Positions 52,328-61,750 of a stretch of 64,000 nt of DNA are shown here, piece after piece (the stretch's first letter is position 1; each line of letters begins with the position of its first letter). This stretch comes from JAAYAY01 sp964563135 (GTDB taxonomy: Bacteria; Planctomycetota; Planctomycetia; Pirellulales; Thermoguttaceae), in NCBI GenBank assembly GCA_964563135.1, contig CAZLWV010000008.1:22196-86195 (forward strand). The letters run 5' to 3'. The notes beneath the pieces are model-generated. The model worked only from the letters and a program-made list of their open reading frames with translations, made no database searches and was not told the DNA's origin. The translations under genes and the position numbers were made by a program.

Positions 52328-52668
52328 GCAATATCTCGTGAGTCAGGGTGCAGGAACTCGCCAGAGGCAACCAGGCGTTTCGGGTTGTCTCAGGGCCGAT
52401 CCCAGAACCATCGCCGCCCCAGCCATGTTCCGCCCGTGGGAGGCCTTCTCTGTGGTTTTGGGATGAGCTCTTGATGCCACATGGCCCGCCGGGCCCGCGC
52501 CAGGCCAAATCTGAAGTCGTTGACGCATTCTCGACCAGACTCGCCATAGGTTTCATATCGCGTTCGTGGTCTCTTGAGACAAATGACACGAGATTCGGTT
52601 TTCCACGGTGCGGCCAGTGATCGGTTCGGCCCCAGACAAATGCAACCAATTGCATGGAGATCAAAACA
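52328..52668. other. Intergenic region, nothing recognised
   Basis: Neither strand has a supported gene. A purine-rich GGAG before 52669 is the ribosome binding site of the next gene. No terminator is clear. Confidence 0.4.
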
Positions 52669-53235
52669 ATGAAGACGATGCGAATGACTGTTTGTTCGAT
52701 GGCGGTGTTTGCCGGAATCTGGGGAGCCTGCTCCAGCGTTTCGGCAGGTGGATTGGTGGGCTTCTACGTATATCCGGATGCATACCAGCGGGGAGTGATC
52801 ATCAGCCATTTCATCCCTGGCAGTTCGGCCGACATGCTGCATCAGCAAGGGCAGTTGATGTCGGGAGATATCATCACCCGCTATGAGAGTCAGCCGGTCT
52901 ACAGTGCCGATGATGTGCGGCAGATCTCGGATCAATCTGCTCCAGGCACGTGGCTCCGGATGGAGTTTCTCACTCCTTCCGGCCAACCGTTCTGGCACTG
53001 GGTTCAGGCCGGCGGTGGAAGCGTGGTGGCCAGTGCGCCGGGCGCTCCGCATCGGGGAGTGTATCAGATGTTCCGCAAGGGTTCGGACCGTCCTGGAACG
53101 CAGTCAGACCCGGATCACCAGCCGATCTTTCAGCCGGACTCGGGAAGCAGTGGCGGCCAGCCTCAACCTCTGCCGCCTGCCCCTGGCCGTCCGGGAATAG
53201 CCGATGACTCTTCTTGGGGTCCCGGGCGTCCGTGA
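52669..53235 (+). CDS. Secreted PDZ-like protein
   Basis: The signal peptide is residues 1-26 (MTVCSMAVFAGIWGACSSVS). Residues 30-115 follow a PDZ fold: GVIISHFIPGSSADMLHQQG, LMSGDIITRYESQPVYSADD and TWLRMEFLTPSG are the ligand groove, the GD-I loop and the last strands. The C-terminal 75 residues are low complexity, rich in proline, glycine and serine. GGAG lies 9 bases before ATG 52669. It may bind C-termini of exported proteins. Confidence 0.75.
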   Translation: MKTMRMTVCSMAVFAGIWGACSSVSAGGLVGFYVYPDAYQRGVIISHFIPGSSADMLHQQGQLMSGDIITRYESQPVYSADDVRQISDQSAPGTWLRMEFLTPSGQPFWHWVQAGGGSVVASAPGAPHRGVYQMFRKGSDRPGTQSDPDHQPIFQPDSGSSGGQPQPLPPAPGRPGIADDSSWGPGRP

Positions 53236-53550
53236 GACGAACAAGGTGCCGGTGACGGGTTGACCGATCCTGACCCGGCATCGGCGAGTTCTCGAACGAG
53301 TACCTCTCTGGCTGAAGCCGCCAGCGGCAAGACTGGCGGCTTTCGCATTTCCTGGAAAGGTGCGACGGGCCAAAGCGACGAGAGCAAGCTCCTTGAGGCG
53401 GAGCCGACCAAGGCCCAGCCGCTGGGCCGCCAGATTCTTACTTTCAAATTCACAGCCCCGGCGATGCCCGCTGATTGCACGCTCGTCGCCGAACTCCAGG
53501 CCGGCGGCGAAGACGTGTGCAGCTTGCGGGATTTCAAGGTAACAAAGTGA
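53236..53550 (+). pseudogene. In-frame open stretch after the PDZ gene, doubtful coding
   Basis: The frame of the PDZ gene stays open for another 104 codons after its TGA (53233-53235). A TTG at 53260 could start a short protein of about 96 residues (GGFRISWKGATGQ ... AGGEDVCSLRDFKVTK). However, a strong intrinsic terminator lies inside it (53315-53343), which argues for 3'-untranslated DNA over the first third. The C-terminal part reads like protein and may be a decayed gene or extension. Confidence 0.35.
53315..53343 (+). terminator. Intrinsic terminator after the PDZ gene
   Basis: AAGCCGCCAG at 53315-53324 pairs with CTGGCGGCTT at 53333-53342, an 8-base loop between, and is followed by TTCGCATTTCC. 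It lies 80 bases after the stop of the PDZ gene. Confidence 0.6.
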
Positions 53551-53714
53551 CCGTTGCCGTGTCCGACTCAATCGCGAATACGCCATGCTTGTCGGAAGGC
53601 GATGGTCTCGCCTCACTCTTGAGGAACAGGAGCGCTGGTTGGATACACCCCACCCTGAGTCTGGCGCACCGCGAACTTGTCCGGCAGCAGCTGGAAACCG
53701 AGAGACGGGCACGG

Positions 53715-54671
53715 TCATTCCAGCACCGACATCAAATCCCGTCTTCCTTCGATGAACTGCGACACAATCGTGTTGGCCAATTGAAGGCGGTCCTCCAGCT
53801 CGATCTCGTCGCAGCCGTGCAGAAGCATGACGCAGACACTCAACAGGTCGCCCGTGCCGGCATTGTTCCTGAATCGCGCCACGGGAACGGCAGGGGCAAC
53901 CGTCCAGTGCCCTTGCCGATAGTAGCCTGCGCCTTCCGCGCCCATGTGGACGAGGATCGCGCCGGCTCCCCACACCGTGATCTGCCGGAGAGCCGCATTC
54001 AAGTCCTGCAGATCGGCAAACCGGGTCAATTCGCGGACATTGCCGTGAACCAGATCGACCGAGGGGAGAACTCGCCGCACCGCCTCCCTGCGTCGGGCAA
54101 TTCTGCCGGCATCCGCCGATCCCCACCACGGGTCCCAGTTGATGTCCAGCGACGTGGCCAGCCCCATGGCTCGCGCCCTCTGGAAAAGAAGCCTGTTTCC
54201 TTCGTCGAGCATCGGTTCGGAAAACCAGACATCCGCCCGCAGCAGATGCATCGCGCCGGAAAGAACCGCCAGGTCGACATCCGGCATTGACAAGCTGTAG
54301 TTGTTCGGTTGACAACTGACGAAGTGGCGACTGCCGTTGTCGTAGCTCAACACGACAGAACTTCCGGTTGCCACCTCCGGGTCGTGACGAATGAACGTCT
54401 TCACGCCACGACACCCGAGCGATTGCTCCAGACGTTGCCCGAGGGAATCGGTGCCAACCTTGCCGCAGAATCGAACATCGGCCCCCAGGGCTGCCGCTGC
54501 CAGGGCGCTATTGGCTCCGCCGCCTCCCAGGGTTTCGACGATCGACTCGGTCGGCGTCTCGCCGTCCTCCAGAAGGTACCCTCCCGGGCGGACCGCGCCG
54601 ATCTTCACGTCGCGGCAGATATTGCCGACAATCGCCAGGCTGCGGCCGCGGAAGACGGTCTCGTCGAGCAT
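53715..54671 (-). CDS. PfkB-family carbohydrate kinase
   Basis: The 318-residue kinase has the first PfkB signature region in GGGGANSALAAAALGADV and GKVGTDSLG, and the second in NNAGTGDLLSVC, where the last Asp is the catalytic base. The substrate loop is not diagnostic, so it could be a heptose, fructose or similar sugar kinase. It is 13 bases downstream of the SIS gene on the same strand, so both are likely co-expressed. It ends the operon. Confidence 0.85.
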   Translation of the reverse strand: MLDETVFRGRSLAIVGNICRDVKIGAVRPGGYLLEDGETPTESIVETLGGGGANSALAAAALGADVRFCGKVGTDSLGQRLEQSLGCRGVKTFIRHDPEVATGSSVVLSYDNGSRHFVSCQPNNYSLSMPDVDLAVLSGAMHLLRADVWFSEPMLDEGNRLLFQRARAMGLATSLDINWDPWWGSADAGRIARRREAVRRVLPSVDLVHGNVRELTRFADLQDLNAALRQITVWGAGAILVHMGAEGAGYYRQGHWTVAPAVPVARFRNNAGTGDLLSVCVMLLHGCDEIELEDRLQLANTIVSQFIEGRRDLMSVLE

Positions 54672-54684
54672 GGGCCACGATCCC

Positions 54685-55278
54685 CTACTGCATGACTGCG
54701 GCCGCCAGACGCCGGCGCAACAATTCCATCAACAGGTGTTCGATCACCAGGTGGATTCCCTCCGTCTGTGGCGTCGATTCGACCGGTACCAGGATCGAAC
54801 ATGTCGACTCTTGGTGCAACACTCCTCCGTCGAATCCGACCAGCGAGATAGTTGTTGCTCCGATCTCTCGGGCATAGCGCAGGGCCTCGACCAGGTCGCC
54901 GGAAAAGCCTTTGCCGCCGTGGACCGAGATCAGAATCGCAACATCGTCGGGCCGGAGCAGCCCGCGCATCTGGTTGGCAAAAACCTCTTCCCTGGCCGCA
55001 TCATTGGCCCAGGCCGTGTAAAGGGCAACATTGTCGGTCAGACAATGCGCGTCGAACGGTCGTGTGCTGGGGGGAATCACGAACTTGGCCAGGTCGCAAG
55101 CGAAGTGCTGCGCCGTCGAGGCGGAGCCGCCGTTGCCCAGGCTCCAGACTCGCCCCTGCCGCCGGTAACATTCCAGCAGCAATTCGGCAGCTCGCGCCAG
55201 GGCGGTTCGGTCGAGCCCATCCAGCAGCCTGGCGGTTTCCGCCAGGTACTCGTCAGCCTGGCGTATCAATTCGTCCAT
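54685..55278 (-). CDS. SIS-domain sugar isomerase (GmhA-like)
   Basis: The 197-residue protein has the SIS fold. LGNGGSASTAQHFACDLAKF matches the phosphate-binding loop of GmhA-type isomerases, and DVAILISVHGGKGFSGDLV is the second loop (where GmhA has SxSGxSxN). The C-terminal QTEGIHLVIEHLL resembles the catalytic His/Glu helix of GmhA. In GmhA, sedoheptulose-7-phosphate becomes heptose-7-phosphate, which is then phosphorylated by HldE-type kinases; here a PfkB kinase follows. ATG 55278 has GAGGAGAG just upstream. Heptose synthesis is an inference. Confidence 0.82.
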   Translation of the reverse strand: MDELIRQADEYLAETARLLDGLDRTALARAAELLLECYRRQGRVWSLGNGGSASTAQHFACDLAKFVIPPSTRPFDAHCLTDNVALYTAWANDAAREEVFANQMRGLLRPDDVAILISVHGGKGFSGDLVEALRYAREIGATTISLVGFDGGVLHQESTCSILVPVESTPQTEGIHLVIEHLLMELLRRRLAAAVMQ

Positions 55279-55374
55279 AGACTCTCCTCAGGAGAAGAAA
55301 CGCAAATCTGCTCAGTGGCCATGCCCGGCTTCCGTCTCAAGGTACCCCAAGGTCCCGAATCGCGTCAGATCAAC

Positions 55375-57421
55375 TCACCGCGGCAGTACCTGCACCCGAA
55401 GCGGTTTGCCCGGCTCCAGTTGCACCATCAGACCCTCGTGGAGAGCCTTGCCGGAAACGGTCTCCGATGAGCCGCGATCCACGTCCTTCACCTCATACAG
55501 GTGCGCTTCGTCCGGTTCCACCGTGAACCATTCGGGCATGCAGTTCATCCGCGGCCAGTCCTGCTCGAAGCCCATCGTAATCCGGTGCCGCGGTATGTCG
55601 AACTCCAGCCGCCCCTCGTAGGCCTTTTCCGATCGCATGAAGAGGCACACGCCTTGGTCGCATGGCGCCGCCCCCAGCTCGAGCCCCGGCTGCCACGGAC
55701 GGGCGATCGTGTTGCGGGTGTGCAGCATCGTGTGGATCAGCACCGTGCGAACAGTATTGGCCTCCAGCTTGTGCACGCCCCACAACCGTTCGGGATCGGT
55801 ATGGTCCACCAGCAGCGTGGCGATCTCGCGATCGGCCCAGAGGAACGTCTCCGGCACCGGCAGCCGGTAGAGGAGGTAGAGGCCCCCTTCGACCGAGTCG
55901 GCCACGTTGTCGCGAGAGCCGCTGTCCCAGTTGAACTTCTCGTATCGAGGCTTGAGCAGGTTCCCCATCGCTTTGCGGATCGCCTGCTCGTAGCGGGCCG
56001 TCCCCAGGGCCAGGTCGTAATCGAGGAAACCCACGAAATCGTAGCCCCAGCCATCGCGGAGGACTTCGCCGTCGTGCGGGCCGGCCTTGTCCTGCAAAGT
56101 GCCGATCACCACGCCGTCCGAGTTCGTGCCGCGCCGCAGGATTTCATCGAACATGTACTCCAGGTGCGGGCGATACTGCTGGCACTTCTCCGGAGCCGCC
56201 TTCGCATCGACGGCAAACAGCAATCCCAGCCCGCCGATAATCTCGCAGCCATGGTCCGAGAGCCGTGCCGGCACGAATCCGCCCGGCAGCAGATAGTAGT
56301 CGGCCAACCGGTGCGCCCAATCCAGGTACTTCCGCTCACTCGTCATGGAGTACAGCCGTGGAAGGATCTGCAGAAGATCACCGTTGACTTCGACATTTGT
56401 GGAGGGAATCTTGCCGTAAGGAGTGTCGTAGGGGGCATGCTTGAAGACGTCGTCCACGATCTCCTGCATCCGCGCCAGCCACGGGTACTTCCGGCCCGTG
56501 ATCTCCACGATCGGCACCAGGCCGTCTTTGGCATACTCGCTGGCGCCGAAGATCATGGCGTCGAAATCCATGGCAACCTTCTGCCCGGCATCCATGTCGT
56601 AGCTGACCGGCAAACGATCCAGGTGGTTGCACCGTTGCTGTTCCGCCTTGAGGGCATCGACCATCACCGTCTCGAGCACCGTCTGGTCGGTGTAGAAGGC
56701 GGCCCAGACGTAGAACGGATAGCAGTCGGCCGCCGTGTCGCGGTAGTTCCACTCCGCTCCGGTCGGCCGGAACAGTCCCGACCGTTCGTCCCGCACCGCC
56801 AGACAACCTTCGTGCAGCCAGCGCTGGACCTTGCCCAGCGCGATCCCGGCATAACGGGCCGACCGCTCCGCACGCTGCCAGTCGGGTTCTTGCGGAGCCG
56901 GATCCCAGAGCTGGCGCACCTGGTCGCTGATCTCGAAACCCGGCATTTCGGACCAGACCGCCGACTGCCTGGGATCGACCGATCCGCCGGCAACCGGAAT
57001 CGGCCTGACCTTCNNNNNNNNNNAGTTCGGCCTTGGACTGGCCAGTGATGCGTACGCCCGCGAGAAAGGCGACCTGCTCGCGTCCCTTTCCGGAGAGGAG
57101 TATGGTCTTCCCGCCCGTCAGCTTGCCTAAGGGCAGGGCGATCCACTCGTAGGGCTTCGGGCGGACCTCGACGAGCATGCCGCTCTGCTTGCCGTACTGG
57201 TAATGCAGGGTCCGCTTGCCGCTTCCCTTGCTGCCGAAAAGCACCTCCAGCCCCTCGCTGGCACCCACGTCGCCGGGAATGGTGACTTCGAGTTTCCACT
57301 CGGCCAGCCAGTAGTACTTTGTTCCCTGATACTCCTGGGGCGCGGCCGTGAAGAGCGTTTCTGCCGCAGTGGCCGCACCGGCCGACGCGGCAACGAACAG
57401 AAGAACCGCCAGACGTTTCAT
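55375..57421 (-). CDS. Secreted six-hairpin-like glycosidase-like protein, interrupted by a 10-N gap
   Basis: The N-terminal signal peptide (residues 1-20, ending ATAAETL) is preceded by AGGG and starts at 57421. Residues 21-130 are a beta-rich part (YYWLAEWKLEVTIPGDVG, MLVEVRPKPYEWIALPLG). The 10-N gap at 57014-57023 follows. Behind it, about 545 residues of alpha-helical sequence have WNYRDTAADCYPFYVWAAFYTD and similar aromatic pockets of an alpha/alpha barrel, plus a C-terminal beta domain. It resembles six-hairpin glycosidases or lyases, but no catalytic signature is identified. The frames before and behind the gap differ only by the placeholder. Confidence 0.68.
57014..57023. other. Assembly gap of 10 N in the six-hairpin-like gene
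   Basis: The reading frame shifts here; the sequence on both sides is protein-like, so a single gene is likely. Confidence 0.95.
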
Positions 57422-57663
57422 GTGTCCCTCCCCGGATTTCTTCCGCGCCCGATCCGCAATTGGTGCGTGGCCGGATACGCTTCCGGCCCGTGAATAGACT
57501 AACCGATGAGGCCCGGGCGACACAAGAAATAACCGGAAAAGCCGGCAACGGGAAGATGCCTCGCCGGGCAGCCCTGCGCCGGCCTCAGGATCTCTCCTGG
57601 GCCCCTGGGGGCGCGCCGCTCATGTCCGCCAGTCGCCAACAGCGCACAACCCGGCGATTGGCA

Positions 57664-59544
57664 TCAAGACGCGTTTTCCTCCAGCCCGTCAGGCAGGTCG
57701 CCCAGAGGCGTACCCGCCGGCGACAGTCCGTGCCGGGCGATCTCGCCGCGAAGCTCCTTGCCCAGGTGGCTGTGATGACGGCCGTAGGCAAAATAGATCA
57801 CCAGGCCCACCGCCAGCCAGACGAAGAGCCGCACCCAGTTCTGCCAGCCCAGGTAGACCATCAGCCCCAGACACAACACAACGCCGGCTGGGGCCACCAG
57901 ATTCAGCCACGGCGTACGGAAGGGGCGTTCGGCATTGGGGTTCAGGCGGCGCATCAGCCACACGGCGATGCAGACGACTACGAAGGCAAACAAGGTCCCG
58001 ATGTTGACCATGTGCCCGATCGCTTCCAGGGGAAACGAGGCGGCGGTCAGACCGCACACCGTACCGGTCAGGATCGTCGACCGGTGAGGAGTACGAAAAC
58101 GCGGATGGACGGCGGAAAAGACGCTCGGCGGCAGCAGGCCGTCGCGGGCCATCGCCAGGAGCACGCGGGGCTGGCTCAGGAGCATCACCAGAAGCACGCT
58201 GGTGATGCCGGTCAGCGCCCCGATCGTGATGATCACCGTGGCGAACTTCAGCTCGAGACTCTCGAAAACGCCGGCAATCGGGGCGTGGAGAGGAATCTGC
58301 GGATAGGGAACCATCCCGGTGACGACCGCGGCGACGGCAATGTACAGAACCGTGCAGATCACCAGCGAACTGAGGATGCCGATGGGAACGTCGGTCTTCG
58401 GGTTGCGGGCCTCCTCGGCATGGGTCGAAACCGCATCGAACCCCACGTAGGCAAAGAAGATCAATGCCGCCCCGCTGAACACGCCGGTCCAGCCATAGGG
58501 GAGGAAGGGGCTCCAGTTGGCCGTGTCAACGTGGCCGATGCCGGCCAGAATCACGAAGAGCACCGCGCCGATCTTGATCAGCACCATCAGCGCATTGACT
58601 CCCGCGCTCTCCCGGATCCCGATCACCAGGATGACGGTGATCACGCCGCAGATGGCCAGCGCGATGATGTTCATCGTCAGGTGAATGCCACCCAGAACCA
58701 CCGGCGTCTGCTCATAGGCCTCGGCCCCCCCACGGTTGTCTTCACGCACCCGGCCCAGCATTTCGGCCGGCGCGACGACCGGATCGTATTGCAGCCGGCT
58801 CTCCAGGGCCGCCTGCACACGGGCGATCGACGCCGCGGCCCGCTTGCCGTGCAGCGACTCGACCGCGGCGATCGATTCCGGTGAGAACTTTGCCTCCACC
58901 CGCGACACCCGATTGATTCCCGCGTCCGGCGCTACGGGCAGGGCCAGCTTGGTTTGACCTCGATCACCCGCCAACTTCCGCTGAATGGCCAAGGGAGTGG
59001 CATCCGCCGAAATGACGACCAGGGTCTTCGAGGTCTGATAGTCGATGTACTGCGTGGATGCCGTGAACGGATCCATCGACAGCCACATCGGTATCGTGAG
59101 AATCGTCTGGCCCGATTTCCATTTGAACAACCCGAGAAAACTCAAGAAGTAGTGCGACCAGCCGCTTGCCACCGTGGCCGAGGCCATGGCGTATTCCAGC
59201 ACCAGGTCCCACCCGATGATCCAGGCCGCCAGCTCCCCGAGCGAAACATAGGCGTAGGTGTAGGCGCTGCCGGCAATAGGGGCCATCGAGGCGAACTCCG
59301 CATAGCACAACGCCGCACACGCACAGGCCAGCCCCGCCACGGCAAACGAGATGACCAGGCCCGGACCGGCAAACTGGCGGGCGGCTACCCCGGTCAGCAC
59401 GAAGATCCCCGTGCCGATGATGGCCCCAATACCCAGCGACGACAAGGCCACCGGCCCCAGCACGCGCCGCAGGCGATTCTCCCCGGCCATTTCCTCCAGC
59501 AGGATCTCCAACGACTTCTTGGCGAAAAACTGATTCCGCTTCAT
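57664..59544 (-). CDS. APC-family amino-acid permease with a large soluble insertion
   Basis: The first helices have the APC signature SLGIGAIIGTGIFVLTG at about 36-52 and GAGLVISF-like glycine breaks; the later helices include FFAYVGFDAVSTHAEEARNP, the conserved segment of CAT-like transporters. The C-terminal helices are complete to VIYFAYG. A soluble stretch of about 130 residues (150-285, including SRVEAKFSPESIAAVESLHG and ARVQAALESRLQYDP) is inserted between membrane segments, making the protein 626 residues instead of about 470-490. ATG 59544 was chosen as the beginning of the typical N-terminus. The substrate is probably a cationic or general amino acid. Confidence 0.87.
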   Translation of the reverse strand: MKRNQFFAKKSLEILLEEMAGENRLRRVLGPVALSSLGIGAIIGTGIFVLTGVAARQFAGPGLVISFAVAGLACACAALCYAEFASMAPIAGSAYTYAYVSLGELAAWIIGWDLVLEYAMASATVASGWSHYFLSFLGLFKWKSGQTILTIPMWLSMDPFTASTQYIDYQTSKTLVVISADATPLAIQRKLAGDRGQTKLALPVAPDAGINRVSRVEAKFSPESIAAVESLHGKRAAASIARVQAALESRLQYDPVVAPAEMLGRVREDNRGGAEAYEQTPVVLGGIHLTMNIIALAICGVITVILVIGIRESAGVNALMVLIKIGAVLFVILAGIGHVDTANWSPFLPYGWTGVFSGAALIFFAYVGFDAVSTHAEEARNPKTDVPIGILSSLVICTVLYIAVAAVVTGMVPYPQIPLHAPIAGVFESLELKFATVIITIGALTGITSVLLVMLLSQPRVLLAMARDGLLPPSVFSAVHPRFRTPHRSTILTGTVCGLTAASFPLEAIGHMVNIGTLFAFVVVCIAVWLMRRLNPNAERPFRTPWLNLVAPAGVVLCLGLMVYLGWQNWVRLFVWLAVGLVIYFAYGRHHSHLGKELRGEIARHGLSPAGTPLGDLPDGLEENAS

Positions 59545-59928
59545 GAACGGTCTACCTTGAGGATTGCAGGTGGGGCCAGGGCTGGGTTCGCCCGGCACGA
59601 TCGCGGGCGAGAAGCCCTTTCCCGAACCCGGCGGCCGAGAGCAACGATCTGCAAGAACGCCCAGACGCATCTTGATGCACGAGACAATCTACAACCCCGT
59701 TTCTCTCGAGGCTAGGCCCTTCAGCAATCTCGGCCCGGCCTTTGCCTCGTTCGGCTTGGCAGACACTGCCCCAGACAACCCGCCAGCGGCCGGACTTGCC
59801 GCCCCTAACTATTGTGCTCCGAACGACTTCGGGCAGAAACGAACAGGCCGCCCGGACCACGGGGGCCCGGACGGCCTGGCAAGAGCCGGATAAGATGTTT
59901 TCTTCAGGCCCGCCGCCTGGGGATCGTC
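59545..59928. other. Intergenic region with a terminator hairpin
   Basis: This region separates the permease and superoxide reductase genes, both leftward. It holds the hairpin at 59845-59877 close to the reductase stop. The remainder shows no gene or clear promoter. Confidence 0.45.
59845..59877 (-). terminator. Probable terminator of the superoxide reductase gene
   Basis: AGGCCG...GGACC and its counterpart GGCCCGG...GGCCT form a 13-14-bp stem with one or two mismatches and a short loop. On the minus strand the following bases are GTTCGTTTCTG. It starts 52 bases after the stop of the reductase gene. Confidence 0.5.
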
Positions 59929-60321
59929 CTATTCCTCCACGGTGACGTTGACCGGATCGCACTCCCAGAGCCCATGCTTCGTGCAATAGGACACTGCCGT
60001 CAATTCCAATTGCTTGCCGCTGGGAACGACATGGAAGGTCACCTCTGCCTGCCCCTTCTGCCCTTGCCCCCCCAGAACGCCAGCGACAAACGTGGCCTCA
60101 GCCAGAAGCGTCTCCTTGTTGAACAGCCCGATCGAACGGATGTAATGGTCCGGATCGTCAGGGTGGGTGTACTCCTGGCCCATCCGCACGGTCACCGGAA
60201 ACTTCTGTCCCGCTTTGGCGCTGGCCGCACACACGATGAACGGCGAATGACGGTCGATGTAGTCCTTCTTGGCCTCACGGTCCACGGTCGAAATGTCGAC
60301 ATAACGGTTGATCTTGGGCAT
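59929..60321 (-). CDS. Superoxide reductase (neelaredoxin type)
   Basis: The 130-residue protein is a one-iron superoxide reductase without the desulforedoxin domain. Iron ligands are His25, His53, His59, Cys113 and His116 (DRHSPFIV, EYTHPDDPDHY, SYCTKHGLWE). It reduces superoxide to hydrogen peroxide. The usual catalytic loop E-K-H-x-P is D-R-H-S-P here, so the lysine is replaced by arginine, a conservative change. GGAGGA lies about 7 bases before ATG 60321. The enzyme suggests a microaerophilic or anaerobic lifestyle or stress defence. Confidence 0.9.
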   Translation of the reverse strand: MPKINRYVDISTVDREAKKDYIDRHSPFIVCAASAKAGQKFPVTVRMGQEYTHPDDPDHYIRSIGLFNKETLLAEATFVAGVLGGQGQKGQAEVTFHVVPSGKQLELTAVSYCTKHGLWECDPVNVTVEE

Positions 60322-60482
60322 GTTCTCTTCCTCCGTTGGTTCAGAACGGCCATGGGCACCTGGATTGCCGGGCCTGGTGGCTGACAGAAACGGGCCGTCA
60401 TCGCTGCTGATTCTACGCCTGCGCGGCGTCTTGTCCAGCGCGGCTCGCCGCCACGACGGGCCTCGATCCCGGTGCCTGCCCT

Positions 60483-61655
60483 CTAGCGAGCCCCGCCGCG
60501 AATCGCCTTCTGAATGGTCAGAAACTCGCCCACGCTCTCCGTCGTCACGATTCCGTAGAGCTGATCGCCGCGAACCACCGGAATGGCGTGACAATCGCAC
60601 TCCTGCAGCTTCTCGAAGACCCTGTCCAGCATGTCCGCCGGGTCGGCTGTCTCGAAATTCCGCCGCATCACGCTCGAAACGGGCTGATGAACGCCTTCCT
60701 CCGCCAACGATTTGAGCAGGTCCGACCGGGTGAGTACTCCCACGAGCCGGCCGTCGTCCAGCACCGGAAAATCGTGCTGAAACCCCGCGATCACGTGCAC
60801 CGACGCAGCTCCAATCGGGTCGTCGGGAGCCAGCGTGCGAAACTGAGTGATCATGGCGTGGGNNNNNNNNNNCAGGGGAACCCCGCGGAGTCCCGCCTTG
60901 ACCTGGACCATGGAGGCTTCCGAGGCCGCCCCCATCCACACAAACAGGGCAATCAGCATCAGGAAAGGGTTGTGGAAGACCAACAGTCCCAGAATGCCGA
61001 AACCAATCGCCATGATCTGCCCCACCGAGGCTGCCATCTGCGTGGCCCGCACGTAGTCGATGTTCATCGCCAGGATCGCACGCAGCACCCGGCCGCCGTC
61101 CATGGGAAATGCCGGCAACAGGTTGAATGCCACGATCGACAGGTTCGCAAACAGCATCTTGCCCAGGAAGACAGCACCCAGAAGCGGGACCTCGCTCAGA
61201 TTCGGTGTGTACTGGTGATCCTCATAAAGGAAGCCCAGTTCTCTGGCTGCTTCTAGTGCGGCCGGACCAAAGCCGGCAATTCCCAACAGCACGACAATCC
61301 CCAGAAAACACAAGATGGCCAGCACCACGTTCACCGCCGGACCGGCGATGGCGACCACCAGTTCCTGCTTGGGATCTTCCGGCATCCGTTCCAGTTGCGC
61401 CACTCCGCCGATGGGCAGCAGCGTGATGTCTCGCGTGGCGATTCCGTAGCGCCTGGCCGCCAATGCATGCCCCAGCTCGTGGAGCACGATGATCGAGAAC
61501 ATGGCCGCAACCAGAATCAGGCCGTGCAGCGTGTCGACCGGATCATTGCCGTGGGCATAGTGCGCCCATCCGACCCAGGCCAACAGGATCAAGAATGTCC
61601 AATGGACATAGATGCCGATTCCCGAGATCGTGCCGATTCTCCAGGATCCACTCAT
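60483..61655 (-). CDS. Site-2 protease (M50) with CBS domains
   Basis: The first 250 residues are polytopic: HELGH at 59-63 is the zinc and glutamate site in the second helix, and NLLPAFPMDGG at 178-188 with Asp186 provides the third zinc ligand. Two CBS domains follow, from about residue 265 to the end (PDDPIGAASVHVI, VLTRSDLLKSLAEEG, CDCHAIPVVRGDQLYGIVT), and could bind adenosyl compounds to regulate the protease. A 10-N gap lies between the protease and the CBS part but keeps the frame. The gene is about 390 residues long. Confidence 0.9.
   Translation of the reverse strand: MSGSWRIGTISGIGIYVHWTFLILLAWVGWAHYAHGNDPVDTLHGLILVAAMFSIIVLHELGHALAARRYGIATRDITLLPIGGVAQLERMPEDPKQELVVAIAGPAVNVVLAILCFLGIVVLLGIAGFGPAALEAARELGFLYEDHQYTPNLSEVPLLGAVFLGKMLFANLSIVAFNLLPAFPMDGGRVLRAILAMNIDYVRATQMAASVGQIMAIGFGILGLLVFHNPFLMLIALFVWMGAASEASMVQVKAGLRGVPLXXXXHAMITQFRTLAPDDPIGAASVHVIAGFQHDFPVLDDGRLVGVLTRSDLLKSLAEEGVHQPVSSVMRRNFETADPADMLDRVFEKLQECDCHAIPVVRGDQLYGIVTTESVGEFLTIQKAIRGGAR
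60863..60872. other. Assembly gap of 10 N in the site-2 protease gene
   Basis: The gap lies in the linker between protease and CBS domains. The frame is consistent on both sides. Confidence 0.95.
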
Positions 61656-61750
61656 GGTTTACCGACTTTCTTCCTTCCTCGTGGTTCCAGATGCCCGTTT
61701 TTCAACCGCACCCTTGCGGTTCCGGCAGGTTCACAACAAATTCTACCCGC

